This document shows, in pieces, positions 46,515-55,101 of a DNA stretch of 64,000 nt. Source of the stretch: JBBRVP01 sp038246785 (GTDB lineage Bacteria > Actinomycetota > Actinomycetes > Jiangellales > Jiangellaceae); contig JBBRVP010000006.1 of the NCBI GenBank assembly GCA_038246785.1, positions 67,873 through 131,872 on the forward strand. The letters are read 5' to 3'. Under the pieces are notes generated by a model that saw nothing but the letters and a program-made list of their open reading frames with translations, did not search any database and was not told the DNA's origin. The translations under genes were made by a program, and so were the position numbers. Each line of letters starts with the position of its first letter. Positions within the stretch are counted from its first letter, which is position 1.

Positions 46515-47885
46515 TCATGACGCCGGCCGCGACCGGTAGCGCTCGGCGACGTCCTCGGCGAGTTTCTGTCCGTGCTGCAAGGCCTCGTCGACCGACATCT
46601 TCCCGGCGATCGCCGAGCTGACGTCCTGCGATACCTGGGTGCCGAGGTCGGGGAACTCCGGGATGTCGACGAACTGGATCCCGATCGTGGGTCGGGGCTG
46701 GACCCCCGGGTCGAGTGGGTCGGCGTTCTCGATGGCGCTCTTGGTCGGCTCGGCGAAGGACTTGGCCACCTGCAGGTACTGCGGGATCCGGTAGGTCGAG
46801 GCGCGCTTGCCGGCCGGCACGCTGGCCCAGCCGATCTCGTTGCCCACCAGCTTCTCGTAGTCCTTGCCCGAGGCCCAGGAGATGAACGTCCATGCGTCGT
46901 CCTGGTGCTGGCTGGCTTCCTGGATGCTCCAGGCCCAGGAGTAGAGCCAACCGGAGTTTTCGGTCTCGACCACGGGGGCGGCGGCGTAGCCGATCTTGCC
47001 CTTGACCGGGCTTGTGGTGGCCTCGAGCGAGCCCGCGGCCGAGGTGGCGTCGTACCACATCGCCGCGTCTCCCTGGATCAGGCTGTTCAGGCACTCGGTG
47101 AAGCCGGCCTGTGGTGCCCCGTTCTCGCCGTACTGCCGGACCAGGTTGACGTAGAAGTTCGTGGCGTCACGGAACCCCTTGCCGTCGACCTGCGCATGCC
47201 AGTCCTTGGTGAACCAGGTGCCGCCGAAGGTGTTGACCACGGTGGTCAGCGGCGCGAAGACCTGGCCCCAGCCGGGTTGTCCGCGCAGGCAGATGCCGGC
47301 CATCCCGGGCTGAGCCTCGTCGACCTTGGCCGCGATGTCGGCGACCTGAGGCCAGGTCGGCCGGTCGGGCATCGTGATGCCCTTCGCGGCCAGGACGTCC
47401 TTGCGGTACATGAGGAAGGACGACTCCCCGTAGAACGGCTCGCCGTAGATCTTGCCGTCGTCGCCGGACAGGGACTGGGTCATCGGCTTGAGCACGTCGG
47501 CCTGGTCGAAGCCCGGGTCGGCGGCGATGTAGTCCGACAGCGGAGCGATCCACTTGCTGCGGGAGTAGATGGGGATCTCGAAGTTGCTCAGGCTGGCGAC
47601 GTCGTACTGCCCGGCCTGGCTGGAGAACTCCTGGCTGATCTTGTCGCGGACGTCGTTCTCCGGGAGCACCGTGAAGTTGACCCGGATGCCGGTCTGCTTG
47701 GTGAAGTTGTCCGGCGTGAGCTTCTGCAGGTCGACCATCTGCGGGTTGTTGACCATGAGCACGTTGATGCTGCGGCCGCCGCCTCCGGTGAGCGCCCCAC
47801 CGCCCCACCCGGCGCAGGCGCTGCTGATGAGCGCGACACCCACGGCCAGGGCGGCGAGCCGGAGCGTATGGGATCGTCGCGCCAT
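46515..47885 (-). CDS. extracellular sugar/polyol-binding lipoprotein, 456 aa
   Basis: Signal peptide with lipobox-like ISSAC near residue 23, then a type I extracellular solute-binding protein. INVLMVNNPQMVDLQKLTPD and WTFISWASGKDYEKLVGNEI resemble the binding proteins of sorbitol/mannitol transporters (SmoE/MtlE), so a polyol or related sugar is the likely ligand. ATG at 47885 is placed at the signal peptide; the frame is open upstream but without homology. A promoter with a short palindrome lies just upstream. Confidence 0.88.
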   Translation of the reverse strand: MARRSHTLRLAALAVGVALISSACAGWGGGALTGGGGRSINVLMVNNPQMVDLQKLTPDNFTKQTGIRVNFTVLPENDVRDKISQEFSSQAGQYDVASLSNFEIPIYSRSKWIAPLSDYIAADPGFDQADVLKPMTQSLSGDDGKIYGEPFYGESSFLMYRKDVLAAKGITMPDRPTWPQVADIAAKVDEAQPGMAGICLRGQPGWGQVFAPLTTVVNTFGGTWFTKDWHAQVDGKGFRDATNFYVNLVRQYGENGAPQAGFTECLNSLIQGDAAMWYDATSAAGSLEATTSPVKGKIGYAAAPVVETENSGWLYSWAWSIQEASQHQDDAWTFISWASGKDYEKLVGNEIGWASVPAGKRASTYRIPQYLQVAKSFAEPTKSAIENADPLDPGVQPRPTIGIQFVDIPEFPDLGTQVSQDVSSAIAGKMSVDEALQHGQKLAEDVAERYRSRPAS

Positions 47886-47953
47886 GAACGGCCTCCCGAG
47901 GCCGGAGCGGAGGCGAGCGCTCTGAGGAGCGCGCACCCGTCTGTTCGCCTCGC

Positions 47954-47984
47954 ATTGTGTGATCAGCCGACCCCGCGACGTCAA
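47954..47984 (-). promoter_or_regulatory. predicted promoter of the polyol ABC importer
   Basis: Minus-strand TTGACG (47984-47979), 19-bp spacer, CACAAT (47959-47954). Transcription would begin near 47946, about 60 bases before the start codon. The perfect palindrome GAGCGCTC at 47915-47922 falls within the leader, where a LacI-type repressor could bind. The rest of the 314-bp gap (47886-48199) shows nothing clear. Confidence 0.4.
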
Positions 47985-48199
47985 GGGCAGCGGGGGGGCC
48001 GCGGTCGCACCGCGGCTTACGCCAGCGGGGTGCGCGTCGGGGAGGGGACTCGAGCGAGGCACTGCGTTCGGCCGCTCACCGCCGACTCGCGGAGTCCATC
48101 GCCGTGCGCGGCTTCCTGCGCTCCCGGGCGAGCTCATGACACGCGGTGCGCCCGTCGGTGCGCGGTGTCTCGGCGGAGCGGCGGCGGCATCATGAGCGC

Positions 48200-49168
48200 G
48201 TGCCCGAGGACTTCCTCATCGTGCGCAACCCGGACGTGGCGTCGCGGCTGCCCTACCTGCTGCGCCTGCCGCTGCCCGGCCGCCCGATCCTGCTCAAGGC
48301 GCGCGAGACCTGGCCGCGGACGAACAAGGTCTTCTGCCACCGCGCGGAGGAGTGGCCCGCCGAGCCCGAGGTCGTCGAGCGGGTCGCGGTGCGCTCGTGC
48401 GAGCGGCGCGGTGCCGCCATCGACCTTGTCCTCGAGCGGGGCCGCGAGAACCGCTCGCAGTTTGTCCTCACCTTCGCACGCGGTCGCGAGGCCATCTTCT
48501 GGCAGACCGCCCGAACGACGAGGCAGGCCCGGCCGCGGGTGCGGCTCCCGACCGCGCGCGCCGGCGGGCACGACCGTTTCACGGTCCTGGTGGACATCCG
48601 CGAGCGCTACCCCTACCGCTTCGCCGCACAGCAGGTCGACGTCGGACGACGGCCGCTGTCAGTGGGCGACTACGCCGTCGAGCACGACGGTCGCATCGTC
48701 GCGGCGGTCGAGCGCAAGGGTGCCGGCGACCTCGTCACGAGCCTCACGACCGGCCGGCTGCGTTTCGCCCTGGCCGAGCTGGCGGCGCTCCCACGCGCCG
48801 CGGTCGTCGTCGAGGACCGCTGGTCGGCCGTGCTCGTCCATCAGTACGTCCGCGCCTCCGTCGTCGCCGACGGGCTCGCTGAGCTGGCGGTGCGCTGGCC
48901 CTCCGTACCCGTGGTGTTCCTCGAGACTCGCCCGCTCGCCGAGGAGTGGACCTACCGCTGGCTCGCTGCCGCGCTGACCGCCGCGGAGGACGACGAGCTC
49001 GCGGTTGACCGCTTCGCCGAGTTGACGACGGCCGGCGACCTGCCGCTGCGCGAGCCGACCACCGCCGACGTCCGGGCTTGGGCGCTCGCTACGGGGCTCC
49101 CGGTCAGCGACCGCGGCCGGCTGCGATCGCAGGTGTGGGCGGCGTGGCGGGAGGCGCACGACGCCTGA
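48200..49168 (+). CDS. ERCC4-domain nuclease with C-terminal Lsr2 DNA-binding domain, 322 aa
   Basis: Residues about 120-250 form an XPF/ERCC4-type nuclease core: FTVLVDIRERYPYRF, then SVGDYAVEHDG and the catalytic VERKGAGDLVTSL (ERK motif near residue 170). The last 36 residues, ADVRAWALATGLPVSDRGRL, are the C-terminal domain of the nucleoid protein Lsr2, whose RGR loop inserts into the minor groove of AT-rich DNA. The first 110 residues are unassigned. A nuclease aimed at AT-rich (often foreign) DNA is the inference. GTG at 48200 is one choice; an upstream in-frame ATG at 48146 also exists. No repair or phage-defence partner is next to it. Confidence 0.8.
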   Translation: MPEDFLIVRNPDVASRLPYLLRLPLPGRPILLKARETWPRTNKVFCHRAEEWPAEPEVVERVAVRSCERRGAAIDLVLERGRENRSQFVLTFARGREAIFWQTARTTRQARPRVRLPTARAGGHDRFTVLVDIRERYPYRFAAQQVDVGRRPLSVGDYAVEHDGRIVAAVERKGAGDLVTSLTTGRLRFALAELAALPRAAVVVEDRWSAVLVHQYVRASVVADGLAELAVRWPSVPVVFLETRPLAEEWTYRWLAAALTAAEDDELAVDRFAELTTAGDLPLREPTTADVRAWALATGLPVSDRGRLRSQVWAAWREAHDA

Positions 49169-49185
49169 GGATGCTCACCACAGCT

Positions 49186-49260
49186 CCGATCGGAGCGGGG
49201 CCGACCGGAGCGGAGCCGACCGGAGCGGGGCCGACCGGAGCGGGGCCGACCGGAGCGGGA
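49186..49260. repeat. five tandem 15-bp units (CCGACCGGAGCGGGG)
   Basis: Units start at 49186, 49201, 49216, 49231 and 49246 with one or two substitutions each. They encode the pentapeptide APLRS on the minus strand at the very end of the frameshifted gene. Confidence 0.9.
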
Positions 49261-49449
49261 CGACGCTGCCGTAGCGCGGCGCGCACGGCCGTGGCACGTC
49301 CATCGGCATCCTCAGGTGTTGCAGCCACTGCGTGGCCCAGCCCCGCAGGTCCGTCCCAGCGCGGACGGCCAGCTCGTCGAGCCGATCGACGAGCTCCTCA
49401 AGCTGTCTCAACACCTCGTGCTCGTCGACCGCGGGCAGCGCCGGATGCG

Positions 49450-49504
49450 CCCACTCCGCCTGTGCCCACTCCGGCTGTGCCCACTCCGCCTGTACCCACT
49501 CCGG
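49450..49504. repeat. 3.7 tandem 15-bp units (CCCACTCCGCCTGTG-type)
   Basis: Units at 49450, 49465, 49480 and a partial at 49495. They encode alternating QAEWA/QPEWA-type pentapeptides in the same minus-strand gene. Both tracts in this gene have a 15-bp period. Confidence 0.9.
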
Positions 49505-50362
49505 TCCCTTGGGCCGCTCGCGCCACTCCTCGACGAGCGAGGACAGCGGTGGCACGGGGTCCCGCAGCAGGTGGGTGTCCGCGTGAACCATCCGGAGCAG
49601 GCCCGCACCGGCGCGGCTCGTCGCGTCCCAGCTCGTCATCTCATACCGTCGCCAGCCGGAGAGCAGCCGTTGCACCACTGCGATGCCGCGATCCGTGGCC
49701 TCGTCGTCGAGCCGCGTCGGCTGGACCTCGAGCGCGCCGTCGACGAACCGGAAGCCCACGAACCGGGCCTGCGGCAGCCAGCCGAGCGGCCCGTCGAACC
49801 CGTCCCAGGACCCGAACAGCGTGCCGCTGTTTGCCAGCCGGGACGCCGCGTCGCAGCACACCCTCGAGTGGGCAGAGATCCTTGCTGGGAAACGGCGGCC
49901 GCTCCAGCCCTCCGGTGTCGAAGGTCAGCCAGCGCCGGTCCATCAGGTCGACGGTGCGGTGGTAACGCCCGTCGATCTCCAGTGCGCGGCCGTCCGAGCT
50001 CCAACCAAGCGCGCTGCGCACGGCCATGACGGGATCCTTGGCTGCGGTCACACCGTGGGCGACGGCGTGGGTCGCGAGCTCCTCGGCCGTCAGCGGTCCG
50101 CGCTCGGCGAGCAGGTCGAGGCAGGTGGTGGCGATCGTCATGCTGGACAGCCTGCGCGCAAGCGGGGCGCGGTACCCGTCGTCCACAGGTCGCGGTCGTC
50201 GGACCGACCCGGTGGGCCTGCCTGTGGACCGCAGGTCCCACCGCGGAACTCTCTGCACTGCGAGGGGTGTCGTGGTGTCCGTGACCCGGACGACCCATCG
50301 ATCTCGATGACGAGGGCTCGCCACGGTCACGCGGCGGTACGGGCTGCGGCCGAAGCGCGCGG

Positions 50363-50485
50363 CGGTACTACGCGCTGCGCCGGCTGGCCCGGGAGCCGAT
50401 GAGTCGAGCGCAGGCCCTCGTGATGGAGGGCACCGGCTGGGAGGGCGACCTGGGAGATCTGCGCGACGCCGATCCGACCTGGTGA
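50363..50485 (+). pseudogene. VapB-type antitoxin C-terminal remnant
   Basis: The frame RYYALRRLAREPMSRAQALV then MEGTGWEGDLGDLR ends at TGA 50483-50485. The TGWEGDLxxLR ending is typical of VapB antitoxins placed before PIN toxins. No complete N-terminal DNA-binding part is found upstream, so it is a remnant, or a very short protein from ATG 50399 (28 aa). Confidence 0.45.
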
Positions 50486-50495
50486 GTGGAGCCCG

Positions 50496-50640
50496 GTGAT
50501 CCCGGCGACTCGTCGGCCTGGGTGGATTTCCTCTGGGCGACCAGCTCCGAGGTCCATCACCACGTCCCGCACTTGCTCCGGGTCGCGAGCACTGCGGTCT
50601 ACGCACGGGGTCGCCGTGATCGCCGCCGGCTGGTGCGCTG
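50496..50640 (+). pseudogene. PIN-domain (VapC-type) toxin N-terminal remnant
   Basis: GDSSAWVDFLWATSSEVHHHVPHLLR in frame from about 50504 is the start of a PIN domain (conserved Asp in VDSSAW). The expected start GTG at 50496 is out of frame by a small deletion, and the frame is lost after about 45 residues where the flavoprotein gene begins on the other strand. A full PIN toxin needs about 130 residues with three more acidic residues, which are missing. Confidence 0.5.
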
Positions 50641-51726
50641 TCAGGCTGCCGCGGGAAGCCGCCGGCGCTGCCAGAACGGCGTGACCCAACGCGCCTCTGC
50701 GGCGTAGTAGCCGGCCCGCTCGAGCAGGTACGCCGTGAACTCTGCGTCGCGGTCGCGCTCGTAGCCGGCTACCGCCGCGGCGTCCCCGCGCAGCAGCCGG
50801 TCGACCGTCGTCGCCGCGGCCTCGGCCGTGCGCAGCGCCCGGATCACGCCGCTGCCCGACACCGGGTCGACAGCGAGGGCCGCGTCACCGACCGCGAGCC
50901 AGGGCAGCGAGTCGTCGCGCTGCAGCCGCATGCTTGTGGCGGGATACACCTGAGGGGGGGTCGCTCGGCGGCCGACTCCGAGCCGCTCGCGGGTGCGGGC
51001 GGTGCCGGCCAGCGCCGCGTCGAACGCGTCCGCATCCGCCAGCCCACGCGATCTGCACAGGTCGGCGTCGGTCATGAGCATGACGACGGTGCGGCCGTCG
51101 GGCAGCGGAGCGGAGTACCACCAGCCGTCCTCGGCGGTCTCGACCAACAGGTGCTGCCGCTGGTCGTCGGGCATCCCGTGGACGACGCGCGACACCGCGA
51201 CGAGCCGGTCGAACGTCAGCCGCCGAGCTCCCAACCTGCGACCGATCCGCGCTGTCCGTCCGGTGGCGTCGACAACGACCCCGGCGGTGAGCTGCTCGCC
51301 GGAGGACAGCCCGGCTTCCCAGTGCGGGCCGGCGAAGCGCACCTGCTCCACACCGGCGCGCAGCAGGAGCCGGACGCCGGCGGCCGCGGCCGACCGGGCG
51401 AGCAAGCCGTCGACTGCGCGGCGGTCGACGTGCCAGCCGCAGCCGTACGGGCTCATGACATGGGAGTGCGCATCGACGTCGGCCGAGCCCCACGCGCTGC
51501 TGGTGCCCCACGACGCCAGCGGACCCAGCCCTTGGAAGTCGTCCCAGACCCCGAGCTCGCGCAGCAGCGGCTGCACCGAAGGTGCCAGCGACTCCCCGAC
51601 CCGAGGCTCGCCGAAGCGGCTGCGCTCGACGAGCATGACCGACCAGCCCGCGCGAGCCAGCCGCAGTCCGGTGGCCGCACCGGCCGGGCCGGCACCGGCC
51701 ACCAAGACGTCGACGTGTCGTGCCAT
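50641..51726 (-). CDS. LodB/GoxB-like FAD-dependent maturation protein, 361 aa
   Basis: FAD-binding protein of the tryptophan-halogenase/geranylgeranyl-reductase-like type: N-terminal dinucleotide motif VLVAGAGPAGAATGLRLARAG, the RVGESLAPSVQPLLRELG segment, and C-terminal VGDAALAVDPVSGSGVIRAL. In LodA/GoxA systems the neighbouring LodB-type flavoprotein is needed to form the cysteine tryptophylquinone cofactor. Here it lies only 3 bp after the LodA-like gene, so I assign it to that role. The halogenase Lys motif was not looked for with an alignment; the partner gene makes halogenation unlikely. End is close to a toxin remnant. Confidence 0.82.
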   Translation of the reverse strand: MARHVDVLVAGAGPAGAATGLRLARAGWSVMLVERSRFGEPRVGESLAPSVQPLLRELGVWDDFQGLGPLASWGTSSAWGSADVDAHSHVMSPYGCGWHVDRRAVDGLLARSAAAAGVRLLLRAGVEQVRFAGPHWEAGLSSGEQLTAGVVVDATGRTARIGRRLGARRLTFDRLVAVSRVVHGMPDDQRQHLLVETAEDGWWYSAPLPDGRTVVMLMTDADLCRSRGLADADAFDAALAGTARTRERLGVGRRATPPQVYPATSMRLQRDDSLPWLAVGDAALAVDPVSGSGVIRALRTAEAAATTVDRLLRGDAAAVAGYERDRDAEFTAYLLERAGYYAAEARWVTPFWQRRRLPAAA

Positions 51727-51729
51727 CGC

Positions 51730-54700
51730 TCAGCCCCCGTCCCCCACGTCGTGCTGGCGGCACCAGCCGGCCAGGCACTTGCGAACATGGTCCAGGTCGA
51801 TGCCCATCTCGCGCAGGCGTTCGACGAATCTGTCGTCGACTGCCCGGTCCTTGCCGAGCAGGCACTCGACGAGCTCGCACAGGTCGCCGTGGCCGGGGCG
51901 CGGCTCGTGCTGCGTCCACGTCGCCGCGTCGTGGTCGCCGCCGCGCCACACGGCCGCGGTCAGGGTGCGCTCGCGGGTGTAGGGCAGCCCGGCGCGGGTG
52001 CGCCCGCGCGCCCGGACCCGGAGTCGGTAGGCACCCGTTCCGGACGCCACGAACGACCCCTCGAAGCGCCCAGGCTCGTCCGCTCCGCCGAGCACCAGCT
52101 CGAAGGCCGTTTCGTCAGGCCGTTGCACCTCGACCCACACGTACGGAGCGTCCTCCGCCGGAAGCCCCGACTGCGTGAGGCTCGCCGACACCGTGATGCT
52201 CGCGCCCGGGTCGTACCCGCTCTGTCGCACCTCCGCGCTCAGCGACAGGCTGGAGTAGGCGTGCACGACGAGGCTGAAGGGCAGGCCGGGCCGCTGGCTG
52301 GCGGCTGCGGCGCCGATCTCCGCACCGGTGTCGGCGGCGGCGGAGACGGCGTAGGCCCGTTCGTGCTCCATGAGCCGTTGGCGGCCTTCCGGGACACGGA
52401 CGACGTCGACGTCCCGGCGCGCCCGGACGATGCTGAGGTCGACGCCGTCCTCGCTGCCCTCGGTAGGTTCGTCGCGCGGCTTGCCGAGGGTGAGCAGCGC
52501 GTGCCATGTGCCGCCCTGGTCGAATCGGCCAGTGGTCAGCTGGGTCGGCAGGGCGAGCCGGTAATAGGCCAGACCGTCGACGACCTCGTAGCGCATGGCC
52601 GGTTCGGCACGTGCCCGCCACGGTTCGAGGATCTGGCCGGTCGGCGTCTGGAGGCGGAAGTCGACGACATCGGGGCGGGGGGTGAGCAGGACGACGTCCA
52701 TGCCGGAGTCGGCGTCGCTGACCTGGAAGGGAATGCGCTGCACCGAGCCGCGGGTGAGCACGCCGTCGGGGTCGAGGACGACCTCGGCGTTGCTGACGCC
52801 GGCGAGGATCTGCAGGAAGTACTTCTGCAGCAGGAAGCGGTTGTCGCCGGTGATCGCTCCGGTGACGAGCAGGTAGCCGCCGTTGTTGCCGGAGATCGTC
52901 TGCAGGGCGGCGGCGCTGGTGTTCTGCGGGGTGCCCAGCCCGATCGCGTACGTGGTGGCGTTGATCTGCGCGGCGACGTCGGAGATCCAGCGCGGTGTGT
53001 TCTCGACTCCGTCGGTGAGCACGAGCATCGAGCGGACGTCGTACGTGCCTCCGGGCGCGGCAAGCTGGCCGCGCGCCTCGAAGATGCCGTCACCGATCGA
53101 CGTGGCGCCCTGCGGGTCCAGGCCGTTGCCGTTGATGACGTCGATGGTCGCGGTGCGGTTGAGGTCGGACAGCCCGCCGTCGCCGAGCGTCAGCACCGGC
53201 TGCAGCGGCTGGGCGTCCTGGTTGTAGCGGACGATCGAGGCGCCGTCGCCGGGCAGCATGAGCCCGACGAATGCGGTCGCCGCCTGCTGCAGCGCGACGT
53301 GCTTGCTCTGCCCGTCGCCGCGGTCCTCGGACATGCTGCCCGAGCGATCGAGCGCGAACGCGACAGCGGCCGTGCGGCGGGCGACGGTGTTGGCGTCGAC
53401 GGTGACCGTCCAGGTCTGCCCGCTGGCCGGCTCGCGCACGGTCAAGGTCTGCGTCGGAATCGCCGAGGGTGCCGCGCCGGTGCGGTAGATGATCCACAGC
53501 CGGGCGTTGGCGACCGCGTTGGGCGCGGTCGGTCCGACCGTCACGGACGTCGTGGCGGCGACCAGCTGCGGGTGGCTGGGTGCGCCACCCGGTGCGTAGT
53601 CCAGCGTCACCGCACCGCTGGGGGAGACGACCTCGAACGTGATCGCCAGTGGCACCTCGCGGACCATCGCCAGCGGCCCCTGCGGCACGTCGACGAAGTC
53701 CAGGTGGGGCGTGGTGAGCGTGATCGAGGGCTCGTCGCAGTGCTGGACCTCGACGTGCTCGGTGCCCTGCTCGACGACGAAGCCGAGCGTGTGCCACTTG
53801 CTGACCATGTCCTGGTAGCTGCCCAGGTCGCGGTCAAAGCGCACGGCCGTCGACGAGCCCTGCGGGAAGACGTCGTTGGGGCGGGGGACTGGCCACCAGT
53901 TGTCGCCGCAGGCGAAGAAGTCGGCCTGCCACGGCAACGCCATCGAGGCGCTGATCTGCCCGGCCTGCGTGGTGGCGTGGTCGAGCCGGAACGGCTCGGC
54001 GTAGGTCTTCTCGAGGATCGGACGCTCTCCGGCGCTGCGCCCGCCGGCCTCGATGCCGGGGTAGAACGCGCCGCCGACGCAGGCCTCGAGCGCGGCGCGG
54101 GTGAGGCCCTCGGGGGTGACGCTGGGCTCGGGCGGCGGCGGCCCGGCCCAGTCCTGGGTGTAGCTGCCGGCCTGCCAGCGCTGCAGGTGGGCGTACTGGA
54201 TCGTGGTGAGGAAGTGGTCGGACCCGTTGAGCCGCGGCATGTCCGACGCGCCGATCCGGCTCATGATGGCGTCGATGGTGGTCTGTGCGTAGATCGGCTC
54301 CGGCCACGCGTGCGCGCCGAGGATGGCCTCGACCCACCGCATGTCGTGGGCGCGCTGGAGGATCGGGTGGACGTCGTACGTGTACGACGTGGTCGTCGGC
54401 GCCGTGGCCAGGCCGAGATCGACCATGCGCTGCAGCAGCCGGTCGTACAGCGTCGTGGGGCTGTCCTGGTGGGGCGCGAACTTCGGCGGGGTGGCGATGA
54501 CCCACGCGCCCGTGACCGGTGGCGTCGCTCCCGTCGCGCGCAGCGTGATGCTCGCGGTCACGGGGCCGTCGGACACGTCGTCGTACCAGCCGGCGTTGCC
54601 CCAGAAGCTGCCGATGCCGTTGCCGGCTGGGGATGCGGAGGTGCCGCGCCCGCCGAGGACGAGCAGCCGGTTGTCGTCGTCGGTGCGCAACTCGCCGAGC

Positions 54701-55101
54701 GGGACGGTCGCCGCCGACTGGCCGTTGAAGTGGATCGTGCCGGTGTCGAAGAGCCGGCGCTGGTCGGGACCGGTGGTCGTGCGGGCGCCAGGGTCGATGG
54801 TGAGGTCGCCGGCCGGCTCGGAGTTGCCGCGGCCGGGGAAGGCGGCCTTGGCGTTGGCCAGGTGCACGGTCCAGGTGATGTCGGCCTCGGCGTCGGTGAT
54901 CTCGTCGACCGTGCCGTCGTCGTGGTGGGCGAAGATGCGGAAGCGGGCGGCCTGCCGCTTGACCCGGCACTGTGCGTCCTTGAAGCCGCCCGGCGGGTCG
55001 GGGATCGCGCCCGTCCGCTCGGGGCCGATGAAGAGGTCGTCCGGGCTGTTGCCCACCCGTGCGACGCCGATCGCCGGGTGGATCTTGTACGTGGTCGTCA
55101 T
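51730..55101 (-). CDS. LodA/GoxA-like CTQ oxidase fused to a vWA domain, 1123 aa
   Basis: Residues 1-450 match the LodA/GoxA quinoprotein oxidase family: start KIHPAIGVARVGNSP, Cys341 in EACVGGAFYPGIEAGG and Trp402/403 in WQADFFACGDNWWPVPRP, 61-62 residues apart (65 in LodA, Cys516-Trp581), the pair that forms cysteine tryptophylquinone. Members oxidise amino acids or amines with O2, giving H2O2. Residues 575-770 are a von Willebrand A domain with an intact MIDAS (D585-x-S587-x-S589, T667, D697). About 940-1051 look Ig-like, and the last 60 residues hold Cys pairs (CELVEC, CLAGWC). LodA itself is about 726 aa. The C-terminal half beyond the oxidase core is extra. No signal peptide is seen. 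lodB follows by 3 bp. Confidence 0.88.
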   Translation of the reverse strand: MTTTYKIHPAIGVARVGNSPDDLFIGPERTGAIPDPPGGFKDAQCRVKRQAARFRIFAHHDDGTVDEITDAEADITWTVHLANAKAAFPGRGNSEPAGDLTIDPGARTTTGPDQRRLFDTGTIHFNGQSAATVPLGELRTDDDNRLLVLGGRGTSASPAGNGIGSFWGNAGWYDDVSDGPVTASITLRATGATPPVTGAWVIATPPKFAPHQDSPTTLYDRLLQRMVDLGLATAPTTTSYTYDVHPILQRAHDMRWVEAILGAHAWPEPIYAQTTIDAIMSRIGASDMPRLNGSDHFLTTIQYAHLQRWQAGSYTQDWAGPPPPEPSVTPEGLTRAALEACVGGAFYPGIEAGGRSAGERPILEKTYAEPFRLDHATTQAGQISASMALPWQADFFACGDNWWPVPRPNDVFPQGSSTAVRFDRDLGSYQDMVSKWHTLGFVVEQGTEHVEVQHCDEPSITLTTPHLDFVDVPQGPLAMVREVPLAITFEVVSPSGAVTLDYAPGGAPSHPQLVAATTSVTVGPTAPNAVANARLWIIYRTGAAPSAIPTQTLTVREPASGQTWTVTVDANTVARRTAAVAFALDRSGSMSEDRGDGQSKHVALQQAATAFVGLMLPGDGASIVRYNQDAQPLQPVLTLGDGGLSDLNRTATIDVINGNGLDPQGATSIGDGIFEARGQLAAPGGTYDVRSMLVLTDGVENTPRWISDVAAQINATTYAIGLGTPQNTSAAALQTISGNNGGYLLVTGAITGDNRFLLQKYFLQILAGVSNAEVVLDPDGVLTRGSVQRIPFQVSDADSGMDVVLLTPRPDVVDFRLQTPTGQILEPWRARAEPAMRYEVVDGLAYYRLALPTQLTTGRFDQGGTWHALLTLGKPRDEPTEGSEDGVDLSIVRARRDVDVVRVPEGRQRLMEHERAYAVSAAADTGAEIGAAAASQRPGLPFSLVVHAYSSLSLSAEVRQSGYDPGASITVSASLTQSGLPAEDAPYVWVEVQRPDETAFELVLGGADEPGRFEGSFVASGTGAYRLRVRARGRTRAGLPYTRERTLTAAVWRGGDHDAATWTQHEPRPGHGDLCELVECLLGKDRAVDDRFVERLREMGIDLDHVRKCLAGWCRQHDVGDGG

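Larger units (their letters stand above)
49175..50141 (-). pseudogene. hypothetical gene broken by a frameshift, with two pentapeptide repeat tracts
   Basis: From ATG 50141 the first frame encodes MTIATTCLDLLAERGPLTAE, a small winged-helix-like start, and runs to about 49866; a second frame then continues (VCCDAASRLANSGTLFGSW) to the stop at 49175. The joint lies at about 49862-49866. The second half carries two sets of 15-bp tandem repeats giving WAQ/EWA-type and APLRS-type pentapeptides. Family not recognised. If the frameshift is real the protein is cut at about 95 residues; sequencing error is the alternative. Confidence 0.55.

Noticed and set aside
49186..49260. CRISPR or transposon end
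   Set aside because: A 15-bp tandem repeat inside a coding frame with no spacers and no inverted termini.
50641..51726. Flavin-dependent halogenase
   Set aside because: The fold is shared with tryptophan halogenases, but the gene is 3 bp from a LodA-type oxidase, which points to the LodB role.
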